A stretch of DNA of 64,000 nt from CANLBN01 sp050298695. GTDB taxonomy: Bacteria > Pseudomonadota > Gammaproteobacteria > Pseudomonadales > Cellvibrionaceae. Of this stretch, positions 1 through 10,105 are shown in pieces (the first letter of the stretch is position 1; each line of letters starts with the position of its first letter). The position numbers and the translations under genes were made by a program. The stretch is taken from NCBI GenBank assembly GCA_050298695.1, contig JBNKUQ010000002.1, positions 3,580 through 67,579 on the forward strand, in the 5' to 3' direction. The notes beneath the pieces are model-generated. The model saw nothing but the letters and a program-made list of their open reading frames with translations, was not told the origin of the DNA and searched no databases.

Positions 1-2340
1 CCGCGTGAGTTATTGCGATGGATGTCGGCATCCATTAAATCAGGTGATGTGAAACAAGCAGGTTTATTTTATCGTGGAGGGTTTCAACAAAACTCCGAGC
101 GCACGATACAATTTTTTGCTGATTTAGAAAATGGTCGTCTTGATTTCAGCGATGATTGGCCAGCGTTAAATAATTTAAAGGGGCGATTTATAGTTGAGGA
201 TAAACAGATACGAGGCAGCGTAGATACCGCTTCGGTCTATAATCGAGATTTTTTTCAAGGCGAGTTTAAATGGAATAAAGACGATCGTAATGTATTGAAT
301 ATTAATGCAAAAGGCAGTACCAATATTCAGTCGGGTTCTCGCTATTTGCGTGAGTCATGGTTGAATACAAAAGCGGGGCCGGTCGCTAAGCAATTAGATG
401 GCAAAGGTAGAGTCGGTGTCGATGTAAAGTTAACCATTCCCTTAAATCATTCCCCTGTACCCGCGACACAAAATGTCAGTGTTTATTTTAAAAATAATAC
501 CGTGGCATTAAAAGAAACAGGATTAACCTTTGAGGATGTATCAGGAACGCTGCATTACTCGACAGAGCGTGGATTTGCGAGTAATCATTTAAGCGGGAAA
601 TTATTTGGCCAGTCAGTTATTGCTGAGGTCGGGCTTGATGCTTCACAAAAAGATAAAATTGTATTGATTAAAGGTAGTGGTAATGCTCCTGCTAAGTCGA
701 TTGCGAATTGGTTGCAGCATCCAATCCTTAACTACCTGTCAGGTAATGCCGATTATCACCTGGCCATTCAGATCCCACTAGAAGAAAGTTTATTTCAACC
801 TAATATAACGGTGACTTCAAATTTAGTCGGCGTCAGTGTGGCAATGCCCGCCCCTTTTGACAAACGCTCCGAAGCAGTATTACCACTGACCTTTACTATG
901 CCACTAAATGAAAACAAATTTGAGTATAAGTTAGTCATAGGTAATATTTTTTCTGGTCATTTTTTATTTGAACAAGATGACAGCTACAGAGCGATTGTAG
1001 CCGTCAGTGATAAGCAATATCCTCAACAGATTAGCTTGCCTGAATCCGGTGTGAAGTTAGTAAGTCAGTTTAATGATGTGGATGGGAAAGCGTGGTTAGA
1101 CTTTTTAAAGCAGTATCCTCGTGATGAAAATAAATTGAATCATCAAACATTCAATGCTTTATTTTCGATTGATCATCTTCGTTACAATGATTCTGAATTT
1201 GATAACTTGATGGTTTCAGGTCATCGGGAACAAAATGGTTGGAGCTTGTTGGTTGAAGGGGATGATATCCTCGGTGGCGTTTATGTTGATGACAATAAAG
1301 AGCGCCCCTTAATTGTTGATATAGATTATCTTAATTGGCCACCAGGGTATGTGGAACAAGTTGGTAAAACTTTAACGCCTGAGCCTACAGATGTTACTTC
1401 TAGCATTGATATTCTTGCCGATGTCAATCCTGCGGAACTGCCTGCGGCAAATATTAAAATCAATCGCTTAATCTATAAAAATAAACCCTTAGGTAGTTGG
1501 ATGATGCAACTGCAACCGGATAGTGAGGGATTGTGGGTTCGCAACTTAGTCGCGACGGTTAATGGTTTTACGCTAGCGGGAGAAGGTGATAATCAAGGCG
1601 CGAGTTTACGTTGGTTTGCGGGAGGTGAAGGTGCTCCTATGTCAACGGTTTTCAATGGAAAAATTACTGGTGGTAACCCTAAAACCTTATTCGAACAATG
1701 GGATCTTCCTTTTGGTTTGGAAAGCGAGCAAACCTTGTTAACGGCGGATTTATCTTGGTTGGGCTCTCCAGCAGGATTTGATATTGCGAAATTGCAGGGC
1801 AACATCCGAAGTGAGCATAAAAAGGGAATCTTTACTCAAGAAAAAACAAACGAAGCAACGGGTATATTGAGGCTATTTGGTTTATTTAATTTTGATTCTT
1901 GGGCGCGCAGAATACGTTTAGATTTTTCTGATGTCTACAAGAAGGGTATCGTTTTTGATGATTTACATGGTCAGTTAACCTTTGATCGAGGTCTTATCGT
2001 GATATCGGAACCGGTTACCATGCAAGGGCCATCAAGTAAAATGTCTTTGTCTGGATCAATAGATTATCCTGAAAAAATGGTAGATGCTCATTTGGTGGCA
2101 ACTATTCCTATTGGTGGCAACTTGGCGGTTGTTGCGGGTATTGCTGGTGGTTTACCTGCAGCGGCTGGAGTGTACTTGGTTAGCAAACTCTTCGAAAAGC
2201 AAGTAGAAAAAGTTTCCAGTGTCAATTACTCTATTGATGGTCATTGGAATAACCCAGTGATTAAAGTCGAAAATTTAAAAGAGCAAGCGACTGATACCCC
2301 CTCTGAAACAGCTAAAACTAACTCATTTGAAGATGGATAA
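1..2340 (+). CDS. yhdP: YhdP family AsmA-like protein, C-terminal part (gene runs off the left edge)
   Basis: The reading frame is open to base 1, so the true start lies upstream; about 779 residues are visible of a family usually near 1,250. YhdP is an inner-membrane-anchored, periplasm-spanning AsmA-like protein that, with TamB and YdbH, carries phospholipid to the outer membrane (family knowledge). The visible part is beta-rich repeat sequence. It ends in the conserved YhdP tail: an F-D-S-W-A-R-R-I-R-L-D-F stretch, a hydrophobic P-I-G-G-N-L segment, an A-G-I-A-G-G-L-P-A-A-A-G segment, and a final G-x-W-x-x-P. No next gene is coupled to it; a pilin cluster starts 280 bases later. Confidence 0.88.
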   Translation, partial: PRELLRWMSASIKSGDVKQAGLFYRGGFQQNSERTIQFFADLENGRLDFSDDWPALNNLKGRFIVEDKQIRGSVDTASVYNRDFFQGEFKWNKDDRNVLNINAKGSTNIQSGSRYLRESWLNTKAGPVAKQLDGKGRVGVDVKLTIPLNHSPVPATQNVSVYFKNNTVALKETGLTFEDVSGTLHYSTERGFASNHLSGKLFGQSVIAEVGLDASQKDKIVLIKGSGNAPAKSIANWLQHPILNYLSGNADYHLAIQIPLEESLFQPNITVTSNLVGVSVAMPAPFDKRSEAVLPLTFTMPLNENKFEYKLVIGNIFSGHFLFEQDDSYRAIVAVSDKQYPQQISLPESGVKLVSQFNDVDGKAWLDFLKQYPRDENKLNHQTFNALFSIDHLRYNDSEFDNLMVSGHREQNGWSLLVEGDDILGGVYVDDNKERPLIVDIDYLNWPPGYVEQVGKTLTPEPTDVTSSIDILADVNPAELPAANIKINRLIYKNKPLGSWMMQLQPDSEGLWVRNLVATVNGFTLAGEGDNQGASLRWFAGGEGAPMSTVFNGKITGGNPKTLFEQWDLPFGLESEQTLLTADLSWLGSPAGFDIAKLQGNIRSEHKKGIFTQEKTNEATGILRLFGLFNFDSWARRIRLDFSDVYKKGIVFDDLHGQLTFDRGLIVISEPVTMQGPSSKMSLSGSIDYPEKMVDAHLVATIPIGGNLAVVAGIAGGLPAAAGVYLVSKLFEKQVEKVSSVNYSIDGHWNNPVIKVENLKEQATDTPSETAKTNSFEDG

Positions 2341-2407
2341 ACCTAAATCGCCTCTCCTTAATTTATAGCCCACGTATTCCTTTTCTTTTTCAATTCGGTT
2401 AACTAAT

Positions 2408-2432
2408 ACTAAAAAATAATATATTTTTTAGT
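2408..2432. terminator. AT-rich hairpin downstream of yhdP
   Basis: A perfect 10-bp inverted repeat (ACTAAAAAAT at 2408-2417 and its complement at 2423-2432, loop 5) sits 68 bases after the yhdP stop. The A and T runs in the stem make it a possible bidirectional weak terminator. The stem is almost wholly A-T, so this is tentative. The rest of the 280-base gap up to 2620 shows nothing else I can name; it should hold the promoter of the pilin cluster. Confidence 0.3.
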
Positions 2433-2620
2433 GGTGCTAACCTCTAGTAATAACTTTATACCTCAATCGTAGCTCTTTTATATTATCGATAGTCAAAAGT
2501 TATAACATGTTGCCATTTGTCGAATTTTAGCCACCTTTGATCTTATCGTTTAAAAAGCGGTCATTTTTTGAGTTAGTATTTACCTGTTGTTTCCACTTTT
2601 TCATGTAAGGTTGTACAAAA

Positions 2621-3202
2621 GTGCTTAGGTATTCAGGTTTTACTCTAATTGAACTGATCGTGGTGATATCTATCATTGCTATTGTGGCATCGGTGGGCGT
2701 CCCTCTTTATAACTCGTTTATTAAAGATAATAGACTGTCATCCGCTACCGTCACCTTATTAGGTGAATTTCAGTATGCACGTTCTGAAGCAGTGAAGCGA
2801 AACTCTCAGGTCACTATATGTGCCTCGAGTAACGGTAGTTCATGCAACAGTAGTGATTGGGAGGATGGACGGTTGGTGTTTGTCGATGATGGTGCTGGCA
2901 CACCCGCTAATGCGGCGAATGGTGCTGTTGATAGTGAAACCATCCTCAAGGCCTTTGGTGCAGCCTCCTCAGGAATGACCTTTACTCCAACACTGTTTAC
3001 CACGAGTGGATACATTATTTTTTCTGGTGACGGGACAGTGAGCGATGTTGGTACTCTAGTGATATGTGATGATCGATCAGTACCACAAGCTATTAACATT
3101 AATATGACAGGGCAAGCCCGTAAGGCTTATGACTCCGATGAGTCAGTTGATGGTGTTGTTAATAATTTTTCAGGAGTAAATGTTACATGCCCTTCTGCCT
3201 AA
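2621..3202 (+). CDS. fimT: GspH/FimT family pseudopilin (first pilus cluster)
   Basis: Minor pseudopilin of the type IV pilus initiation/tip complex. The GTG start is preceded by a TAAGG ribosome site. The type III leader is five residues long before the glycine: prepilin peptidase should cut after Gly6, before F-T-L-I-E-L, and Glu at +5 is present. A hydrophobic N-terminal helix and the FimT pattern Q-Y-A-R-S-E-A-V follow. Cysteines (C-A-S-S, S-S-C-N, V-I-C-D, V-T-C) probably form disulfides in the globular domain. It overlaps pilV by 16 bases and opens the six-gene cluster up to pilE. Confidence 0.85.
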   Translation: MLRYSGFTLIELIVVISIIAIVASVGVPLYNSFIKDNRLSSATVTLLGEFQYARSEAVKRNSQVTICASSNGSSCNSSDWEDGRLVFVDDGAGTPANAANGAVDSETILKAFGAASSGMTFTPTLFTTSGYIIFSGDGTVSDVGTLVICDDRSVPQAININMTGQARKAYDSDESVDGVVNNFSGVNVTCPSA

Positions 3203-3729
3203 TACAATCCAAAAAACACATGCAAGGTTTTAGTCTTATAGAGGTTATTGTGTCTGTTTTTATTCTTGCCGTTGGCGTACTAGGTATTGCCAGCATGCAA
3301 ACAGCAAGTATCAAAATGAATCAAGGCGCCTTTCATCAATCTCAGGCTAATATTCTAATTAACGATATCTTTGATCGAATGCGCGCAAACAGAGACGCTT
3401 TTTTGGCGGGTGATTATGACGATGCGAATACCGCAAATGATGTGCCTGCCGCTCAAGCATGTATTACTAGTGCGGCTGGATGTACCTCTTCTCAACTTGC
3501 CTTGCAAGATATTCGAGAAATCACAGCTTATCTTAGAGATATTAGTAATCAAGGTAATAGCTTTGCTGCACTGATACCCGATGGTAATGCTAGGGTAGTG
3601 CGTGATACCGACACCAATACGGCGACAGTTACGGTCACTTGGAAACAAGATGTTTGGTCTCAAAATAATGAGGGCGTTGCTGTGAAAAGTATTTCGAATG
3701 AAACCTTGTCGATGTCAGTTAGGATCTAA
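3187..3729 (+). CDS. pilV: Type IV pilus modification protein PilV (first cluster)
   Basis: Minor pilin of the pilus tip. The ATG at 3187 has AGGAG at 3172-3176 inside the end of fimT. An internal ATG at 3220 lacks a good ribosome site and would shorten the leader to Met-Gln-Gly. Cleavage is expected after Gly14 in Q-G-F-S-L-I-E-V. The PilV signature is clear: V-F-I-L-A-V-G-V-L-G-I-A-S-M-Q, then Q-S-Q-A followed by D-R-M-R-A-N. The next gene, pilW, starts three bases after its stop. Confidence 0.88.
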   Translation: MPFCLIQSKKHMQGFSLIEVIVSVFILAVGVLGIASMQTASIKMNQGAFHQSQANILINDIFDRMRANRDAFLAGDYDDANTANDVPAAQACITSAAGCTSSQLALQDIREITAYLRDISNQGNSFAALIPDGNARVVRDTDTNTATVTVTWKQDVWSQNNEGVAVKSISNETLSMSVRI

Positions 3730-3732
3730 AAC

Positions 3733-4827
3733 GTGAATATTCAGCTTGTTCAACATTATAAAAATAGAAAAGGGTTCACTCTGGTTGAATTAATGGTGGC
3801 AATGGTACTAGGCATTATTGTGCTTTTTGCTGTCACGCAGGTGCTTAACAATAATCGCTTGTTGACCAATACAGAAGTTTCTCTGTCGCGCATTCAAGAA
3901 GCGGGTCGTTTAGCGGTTAATTTACTGAATAAAGAGTTTCGTAAAATTGGTTATCATGGCTGTAGTAATCCTGGCGATATGAATGTAACAGTTATGGCTA
4001 CGTCGGGAGTCGACTCTGATTTTGGTGCGACATCTTTACGTGGATATGAAGTGGGTGCTGGCGGTACATTTTCTCCTGCTTTAGATGCTTCATCCAGCTT
4101 GTCGGTGATTCAGGGAACGGGTGTTAGACAAGCGAGAGTCGGAAGTGATGTTATTCAAATAAAATACGCAGACCGTACGGGAGCAAAATTAACGGGGAAT
4201 ACGGACCCTGTTAATGCCAATATTCAAGTAGATAGTAATCCAACAGGTTTGTCGCAAAATGATATCGCCATCGTTTCTGATTGTAACTCAGCACATATTT
4301 TTCAAATTACCAATGTAAGCACGACAGGAGGAAGCAGTATTGTAACGATGGCCCATGCTTCGAGTAACAATAGCCCTCATAAAATGTTACCAGGTTATAC
4401 AACTGACGCTGATCTCTTGTCATATTACGATGCGACTTATTTTGTTGCTGATACTGGTCGCAATGTTCGTGGCAGTATCGATGTTTATTCGCTTTACAGA
4501 AAAATGAGCAACAGTGCGACCCCGGAAGAATTAGTTGAAGGCGTTGAGTTTTTCCAAGTGTTGTATGGTGAAGATGTTGGTTCTGGCCGAATAAGGTTTG
4601 TACCTGCAGGGACATCGGGGCTTAATATGCAGTCAGTAGTGGCTATTAAGTTTGCTCTATTGATTCAAGATTTTGAAGTGGGTCAAAAAGATAACGATAC
4701 TCGCTCTTACACTTTATTGGATACGACAATTCCTGCCTCTGGTACTTTATCTCATTCTGGGGGCAAATATTTAAGGAAAACTTTCACCAGTACAGTACAG
4801 CTACGAAACATACGTACATCTAATTAA
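3733..4827 (+). CDS. pilW: PilW family minor pilin (first cluster)
   Basis: A 364-residue minor pilin that joins the PilV/PilX/PilY1 tip complex. The GTG start has AGGA at 3721-3724. The leader ends at Gly14 (R-K-G, then F-T-L-V-E-L). PilW features follow: a hydrophobic helix, then R-I-Q-E-A-G-R-L-A and a F-R-K-I-G-Y-H-G-C stretch. A late block E-E-L-V-E-G-V-E-F-F-Q-V-L-Y-G is the usual PilW 'G-V-x-x-x-Q-V-x-Y-G' element. pilX starts 30 bases downstream. Confidence 0.88.
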   Translation: MNIQLVQHYKNRKGFTLVELMVAMVLGIIVLFAVTQVLNNNRLLTNTEVSLSRIQEAGRLAVNLLNKEFRKIGYHGCSNPGDMNVTVMATSGVDSDFGATSLRGYEVGAGGTFSPALDASSSLSVIQGTGVRQARVGSDVIQIKYADRTGAKLTGNTDPVNANIQVDSNPTGLSQNDIAIVSDCNSAHIFQITNVSTTGGSSIVTMAHASSNNSPHKMLPGYTTDADLLSYYDATYFVADTGRNVRGSIDVYSLYRKMSNSATPEELVEGVEFFQVLYGEDVGSGRIRFVPAGTSGLNMQSVVAIKFALLIQDFEVGQKDNDTRSYTLLDTTIPASGTLSHSGGKYLRKTFTSTVQLRNIRTSN

Positions 4828-4857
4828 TTATTACTTTTTATTTTTGAGACCCTATTT

Positions 4858-5373
4858 ATGAAACAAGTCAACAAACCTCTTAATTTTTTCATTACTTATT
4901 CAAGTAAACAGTCGGGCATGACTCTTTTTGTGAGCATGATTATGCTGTTTGTGATGACAATCTTAGGTTTGTCGACGATAGGGTCGACAACTCTTGGCGT
5001 GCAGATGGCAGCTAACAATCAATTTGAAAATATTGTATTTCAAGAAAGCGAAGATGCGATAGAAACTAGTGCTGATGATATTAATTATTTAGGCAGTGCT
5101 TATACAGCTAGTGTTATTTCCTCTACTCCCAGTTGGCCTACTAATACTGTAGAAACTGCTTCCAGTAGTAATAATTATTTAAGTAGCAGTTCTCAGGCTA
5201 AATTTATTGGTTTTGCTAACCCCAAAGGTGAGTCGGCAGGAAGTATTCGTATGGGAATGTCGGGATACCAACTTTATAACTATGAGATTAGAGGCACGGC
5301 TTCTTTGGCAAATAATAATGCTGAAAATACCAATGTCCAAGGTGCCTATATTATTGGTGCTCGTTTTAACTAA
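4858..5373 (+). CDS. pilX: PilX-like minor pilin (first cluster)
   Basis: Short PilX protein (171 residues). The leader is long and ends S-K-Q-S-G, followed by M-T-L-F-V-S-M-I-M-L, the PilX type of N-terminus that carries no Glu at +5. A T-x-L-G-L-S-T-I-G block and the Q-M-A-A-N-N-Q-F-E motif (matching the usual R-M-A-x-N) complete the family pattern. The rest is Ser/Asn-rich and poorly conserved. Its place between pilW and pilY1 supports the name. Confidence 0.8.
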   Translation: MKQVNKPLNFFITYSSKQSGMTLFVSMIMLFVMTILGLSTIGSTTLGVQMAANNQFENIVFQESEDAIETSADDINYLGSAYTASVISSTPSWPTNTVETASSSNNYLSSSSQAKFIGFANPKGESAGSIRMGMSGYQLYNYEIRGTASLANNNAENTNVQGAYIIGARFN

Positions 5374-5414
5374 TTTTTGTATCAAATCCTTTTAGTATTT
5401 TGTGGGAGATAAGA

Positions 5415-8400
5415 ATGAAAACAACTGCACTTAAAACATTTTTGGCTAGCTTGGGCCTTTATTGTTTTTGTCTCTCGCTAGCTAATGCTGATGATACAGA
5501 AATTTACTTTGGAAACAACGCTGTATCGGTTGATACGGTTCACCCTAATATTTTATTAATTCTAGATACCTCAAGTTCAATGGAAAATATTGTATCTGGT
5601 ACAGGGATGAGTCGGCTAGATAATATGAAAGGTGCGCTGCGTACTTTAATTTCTAGTACCAATAACGTCAATATGGGGTTGATGCGTTTTAGCCGAGCAG
5701 GAGGCCCTGTTCTTTATCCGGTTTCTTACATTGATCAGCCGCTCGGTGAAAGTGCTGCAGGACAAGTTTCTGCTCGTGTTAGTCAAGCGGACGATGATGC
5801 TCAACAATCTTTGCTTGGTGTCATGGAGCTAGATAGTCCATTTGTTACCATGACGGAAACGACAACGGGTGGAAACCAGTCCGTTGAATTGGAAATACTC
5901 AATGTTACTGACGATGTAGAAGAGAAAGTTCCTAGTGGAAGTTTAGATATAGGCAGCTCCGATTTGGAAATTATGCACGAGGGAAGTAGTCAGCAGTTAA
6001 TCGGTTTACGTTTTACGAACACATCGGCTATTACCCCTAGTTCTACGATTATCAGTGCTGAAATTGAATTTTCAGATGATGGTGATGCTGCTAATAATGA
6101 CTCTGATTTAGAAGTCACTATTCAAGCTGAAAGAGAAGGTGATACGGGTACCTTTGGTACGGGTGCGGGTCAAAATAATGTTTCATCACGTAATTTAACC
6201 ACGGCTGCATCTAATTGGTTTGTGGGTAATTTTGATGCAAATGGTAAATTAATAACGAATGATTTAGCTGCTGTGCTAAATGAGGTTATTAGTGATGGTG
6301 TTTGGAGCGAAGGCGACCCATTTACCTTTGTATTGCAATATGCCTCTGGTAATGGCTCCGCCCGTCGTGTTGCCATGAGTCGGGACCGCTCTGCAACGAA
6401 TCAGCCAAAGCTTAGGATTACCTATAGCACGGGGGCGTTGGCTGTTACGCAAAATCAAACGGTTGGTTTGCGCTTTCAAAATGTTGGCGTACCCAAGGGG
6501 GCGACGATTACCAGCGCTTCTCTAGAATTTGTTGTTGCACAAGCATCATCAAATACTACTAGCTTAACTATTAGTGCAGAAGATACAGGGAATGCTGCCG
6601 CTTTCACTAACACAGCTAATAATTTAAGTATTGGTAACCGCCCTCGTACCTCCGCTTCTGAGTCTTGGGTTCCTGGTGAATGGGAGACTATTGGTGAGGT
6701 GGTCGAAAGTGTGGATATCAGTGATGTTATTCAAGAAGTCACAAGTCATGATGATTGGTGTGGCAATAATGCGATGGCGTTATTTATTAGTGGTACGGGT
6801 CAAAGAATTGCCGAATCTTTTGAGAGTAATCCTTCTTCTGCCCCTGTTTTAAAAATTAATTATGATCCTGATTCTGTGCCTAATAATAATAGTTGCTTTA
6901 ATCGCGAGTATTCTTATCGTGTTGAAAATAGTTCGGATGATGCAGAGCAAGAGTCGGGTCAGGATGTTTATTTGGTTAGTTCCGACTTAGAGTTATCTGA
7001 TGATGGGAGTAAACTACAAGAGATAGGTATTCGTTTTAGTGGTGTACAAATTCCTAAAAACGCTGAAATTCAATCGGCCTATTTAGAATTTACGGCAGAC
7101 GGTTCGAGTACAGATTCAACGTCCTTAATTATCTATGGCGATGATGTCGATGACTCTCCAACCTTTGGTGCATCATCTAATACGGTGATAGGTCGTACCA
7201 AAACGGCTGCTTCGGTATCATGGAGTAATGTAGCTAGCTGGGATGCTAGCGCCACTTATCAGTCCCCTGATATTACTGCTATTGTGCAAAGCATTGTTAA
7301 TAGAAATGGTTGGAGCGCGGGAAATGGAATGTCCTTTATCATCACAGGCTCAGGCACACGTAGAGCGTTTTCGTACAACGGCAGCGCAGGTCTGGCTCCA
7401 AGGTTGGTGGTACAAGCAAAAAGTGATGATGTCACTTCGTCAACCAGAACGGTAAGAGATGAATTACTCGAAATTGTTGACGGTATTCAATATAAATCAG
7501 GCACACCAATTGTTGGAACTTATTACGAAGCCGCTCTCTATTTTCGAGGAGAAAGTGTTGACTTCGGTAGACAAAGAGGCAATGACGGATCAAGTCGTAG
7601 AGAGCATACACGAGTTTCACATCCAGATTCCTATATGAGTGGTGTTGTTAACCGCGATGCAGGTTGTACAGATGACAACCTAAGTTCCACGGACTGTAGG
7701 ACTGAAAATATTAGCGGCAGTCCCGTTTATATTTCTCCTATAACTGAGTCTTGTCAAAAAAATCATATCGTTATATTGACTGATGGTCAGGCGAGTTATA
7801 ACGCTGCAGAAGATAAGGTAAAAGCCATGATTGGCTCGAGTACTTGTGCTGATACAGGCAATCAAGCTTGTGGTCCCGAATTAGCAACCTGGTTAAATAC
7901 GGTAGATCAGGCTCCAGGAGGAGCTATTACTGGTGACCAAACGATTACTACTCACACGATTGGATTTAACTTTACCGGTGATTGGATTAAGTCAATCTCG
8001 GAAAATGGTGGTGGTGATTTTTATGAAGCTTCAACGGCAGATCAATTAGCGAATGCCTTTGAATCGATAGTGACAGAAGCGTTGAAGACTAATTCGACGT
8101 TTGTATCTCCAGCGGTAGCGATTAATCAGTTTAACCGACTGAATCATTTAGATAACATTTATTTCGCTGTGTTTAAGCCAACAGAAGAAGCGTTATGGCA
8201 AGGCAATGTTAAAAAATATCGTTTAAGTGGTACTGAAAATGATATTACCGATGTCAATGGTAATCTTGCTATTGATGAGTTAACAGGCTTTTTTAAAGAC
8301 TCATCTCAAAGCTACTGGTCTTCTAGTGTCGACGGGCCTGATGTGCCCCTGGGTGGTGTTGTTGAAAATTTACCAGGGCACCCTCGAAATACATATACGT

Positions 8401-10082
8401 TTACCGGTTCGAGTCTAGACCTTACTGATAATTCCAACGCTTTACATACCATTGCTGGTGTTTATAACAGTGGCGTTACTAAAACGATGTTAGGTGATGC
8501 AACAATGACGGATCAGGCTAGAGAAGATTTATTAGACTGGATTACAGGGCGTGATGTTCTAGATGAAGATAATGACTCTAGTACGAGTGATCGTCAATCC
8601 ATGGCCGATCCTCTGCATTCAAAACCCATTGTTTTTACTTATGCTGGAACCAGTGCAAGCCCAAGTTTAGCCTTGCTCTTTGGGACTAATGATGGACATT
8701 TTCGTGCGGTTAATGCTACCAATGGTCAGCAGTTGTGGTCATTTATTCCTCCAGAACTGCTACCAGTCTCGAAAACCTTGTATGAGAATATTAGCGCTCA
8801 GCATCCTTATGGTGTCGATGGCTCTCCAGTATTGTGGGTGAATGACCCCGATTTTAATGGTACCGAAGTTGACTTAACGGGTGCGAATGACTTTGCTTAT
8901 GTGTATTTTGGAATGCGCAGAGGGGGGCGAAATTTCTATGCACTTGATGTGACCGATATCAATGAACCAAAAATTAAATGGAGAATAGAAGGGGGAGTCG
9001 GTGATTTTGTTGAGTTAGGTCAGACGTGGTCACGTCCGATTAAAACTAAAATAGGCATTCGTTCTGGTAACACTACAGAAGAAATTGATGTTTTGATATT
9101 TGCGGGCGGCTATGACCCAGATCAAGATAATGTCAATATCCGCACTGCAGATACCCAAGGTAGGGCTATTTTTATTGTTAATGCGATTACTGGAAATCTG
9201 ATTTGGAGTGGAGGTCCTGGCGGTAGTTTCACCGAAAACTTTGCTGACATGCAATATAGCATTCCAGCCTCTCCTGCAGTTGCGGATCTCAATAACGATG
9301 GTTTAGCAGATCAAATTTATGTGGGTGATATGGGGGGACAGATTTGGCGCTTTGACATTACCAATGGAGAACAATTGAGTGGATTAATCAGTGGCGGTGT
9401 GATAGCCGATGTATCAGTGAGTAATGATGCCGCTAACACAAGACGATTCTACCACTCTCCCGATTTGGCGTTAATTAAAAACGGTGCTGGGAACCTCTCA
9501 TTAACCGTATTAATTGGGTCCGGTTATCATGCCCACCCTCTTGATACGCAAGTAACGGATCGTTTTTATAAAATTGATGTGGCTAACCCTTTTGAAGCTC
9601 CAGGGTCTTACGTAAAACTAACGGAGACAGACCTGTACGATGCTTCGGATAATGAACTAGGGAGTAGTGATACTAGTACAGCAGCGGCAGCTCAGGCGAC
9701 CTTTGCGACAAAGAATGGATGGTACGTTACCATGCCAAATCTTGGAGAAAAGGTGCTGTCATCTCCATTAACGATTGATGGTCAAGTTGTTTTTGTGACT
9801 TACGAGCCTAAAGCGAACACATCTGGTTGTACGGTTCAGCCTGGTACCTCTCGTGAGTATGTACTTAGAGTTAGTAACGCTACGCCAACCATCGATTTTA
9901 ATAATGATGGTGTATTAAATGAAGATGATCGCTCGGAGACTTTGAATACAGGTAGTATTGTTGATGAACCCGTTATGGTCTTTACAGGTGATGGTGGTGG
10001 TACAACCTTCTTAGGTACAGAAAAAGGCAGTTTAAGTATTGGCACAGACCGTGTGATCAGAACATTTTGGTATCAAGAATAG
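5415..10082 (+). CDS. pilY1: PilY1-type pilus tip adhesin with split vWA and three inserted modules
   Basis: A 1,555-residue secreted tip protein. The ATG at 5415 is preceded by GGGAG and starts a classical signal peptide ending L-A-N-A; the in-frame TTG at 5400 is less likely. A von Willebrand A MIDAS (D51-T-S-S-S55) begins the vWA domain, whose second half (I-V-I-L-T-D-G-Q-A) comes only near base 7,770. Between them lie three related modules of about 150 residues (roughly 5935-6435, 6436-6880, 6960-7420). Each has G-L/I-R-F, P-x-x-A-x-I-x-S-A-x-L/I-E-F, and a closing P-x-L-x-I/V strand, resembling DNRLRE/CBM96-type beta-sandwiches. The C-terminal third is the PilC/PilY1 beta-propeller with a calcium loop D-L-N-N-D-G-L-A-D near base 9,285. 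A second D-F-N-N-D-G-V-L-N-E-D-D loop lies close to the end. Confidence 0.9.
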   Translation: MKTTALKTFLASLGLYCFCLSLANADDTEIYFGNNAVSVDTVHPNILLILDTSSSMENIVSGTGMSRLDNMKGALRTLISSTNNVNMGLMRFSRAGGPVLYPVSYIDQPLGESAAGQVSARVSQADDDAQQSLLGVMELDSPFVTMTETTTGGNQSVELEILNVTDDVEEKVPSGSLDIGSSDLEIMHEGSSQQLIGLRFTNTSAITPSSTIISAEIEFSDDGDAANNDSDLEVTIQAEREGDTGTFGTGAGQNNVSSRNLTTAASNWFVGNFDANGKLITNDLAAVLNEVISDGVWSEGDPFTFVLQYASGNGSARRVAMSRDRSATNQPKLRITYSTGALAVTQNQTVGLRFQNVGVPKGATITSASLEFVVAQASSNTTSLTISAEDTGNAAAFTNTANNLSIGNRPRTSASESWVPGEWETIGEVVESVDISDVIQEVTSHDDWCGNNAMALFISGTGQRIAESFESNPSSAPVLKINYDPDSVPNNNSCFNREYSYRVENSSDDAEQESGQDVYLVSSDLELSDDGSKLQEIGIRFSGVQIPKNAEIQSAYLEFTADGSSTDSTSLIIYGDDVDDSPTFGASSNTVIGRTKTAASVSWSNVASWDASATYQSPDITAIVQSIVNRNGWSAGNGMSFIITGSGTRRAFSYNGSAGLAPRLVVQAKSDDVTSSTRTVRDELLEIVDGIQYKSGTPIVGTYYEAALYFRGESVDFGRQRGNDGSSRREHTRVSHPDSYMSGVVNRDAGCTDDNLSSTDCRTENISGSPVYISPITESCQKNHIVILTDGQASYNAAEDKVKAMIGSSTCADTGNQACGPELATWLNTVDQAPGGAITGDQTITTHTIGFNFTGDWIKSISENGGGDFYEASTADQLANAFESIVTEALKTNSTFVSPAVAINQFNRLNHLDNIYFAVFKPTEEALWQGNVKKYRLSGTENDITDVNGNLAIDELTGFFKDSSQSYWSSSVDGPDVPLGGVVENLPGHPRNTYTFTGSSLDLTDNSNALHTIAGVYNSGVTKTMLGDATMTDQAREDLLDWITGRDVLDEDNDSSTSDRQSMADPLHSKPIVFTYAGTSASPSLALLFGTNDGHFRAVNATNGQQLWSFIPPELLPVSKTLYENISAQHPYGVDGSPVLWVNDPDFNGTEVDLTGANDFAYVYFGMRRGGRNFYALDVTDINEPKIKWRIEGGVGDFVELGQTWSRPIKTKIGIRSGNTTEEIDVLIFAGGYDPDQDNVNIRTADTQGRAIFIVNAITGNLIWSGGPGGSFTENFADMQYSIPASPAVADLNNDGLADQIYVGDMGGQIWRFDITNGEQLSGLISGGVIADVSVSNDAANTRRFYHSPDLALIKNGAGNLSLTVLIGSGYHAHPLDTQVTDRFYKIDVANPFEAPGSYVKLTETDLYDASDNELGSSDTSTAAAAQATFATKNGWYVTMPNLGEKVLSSPLTIDGQVVFVTYEPKANTSGCTVQPGTSREYVLRVSNATPTIDFNNDGVLNEDDRSETLNTGSIVDEPVMVFTGDGGGTTFLGTEKGSLSIGTDRVIRTFWYQE

Positions 10083-10105
10083 TGTTTGCAAATAAGGGTT
10101 TAAGT

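Noticed and set aside
2408..2432. PilR/RpoN-type promoter before the first pilin cluster
   Set aside because: No TGGCAC-N5-TTGC sequence was found in 2341-2620, nor before the second cluster in 51205-51375.
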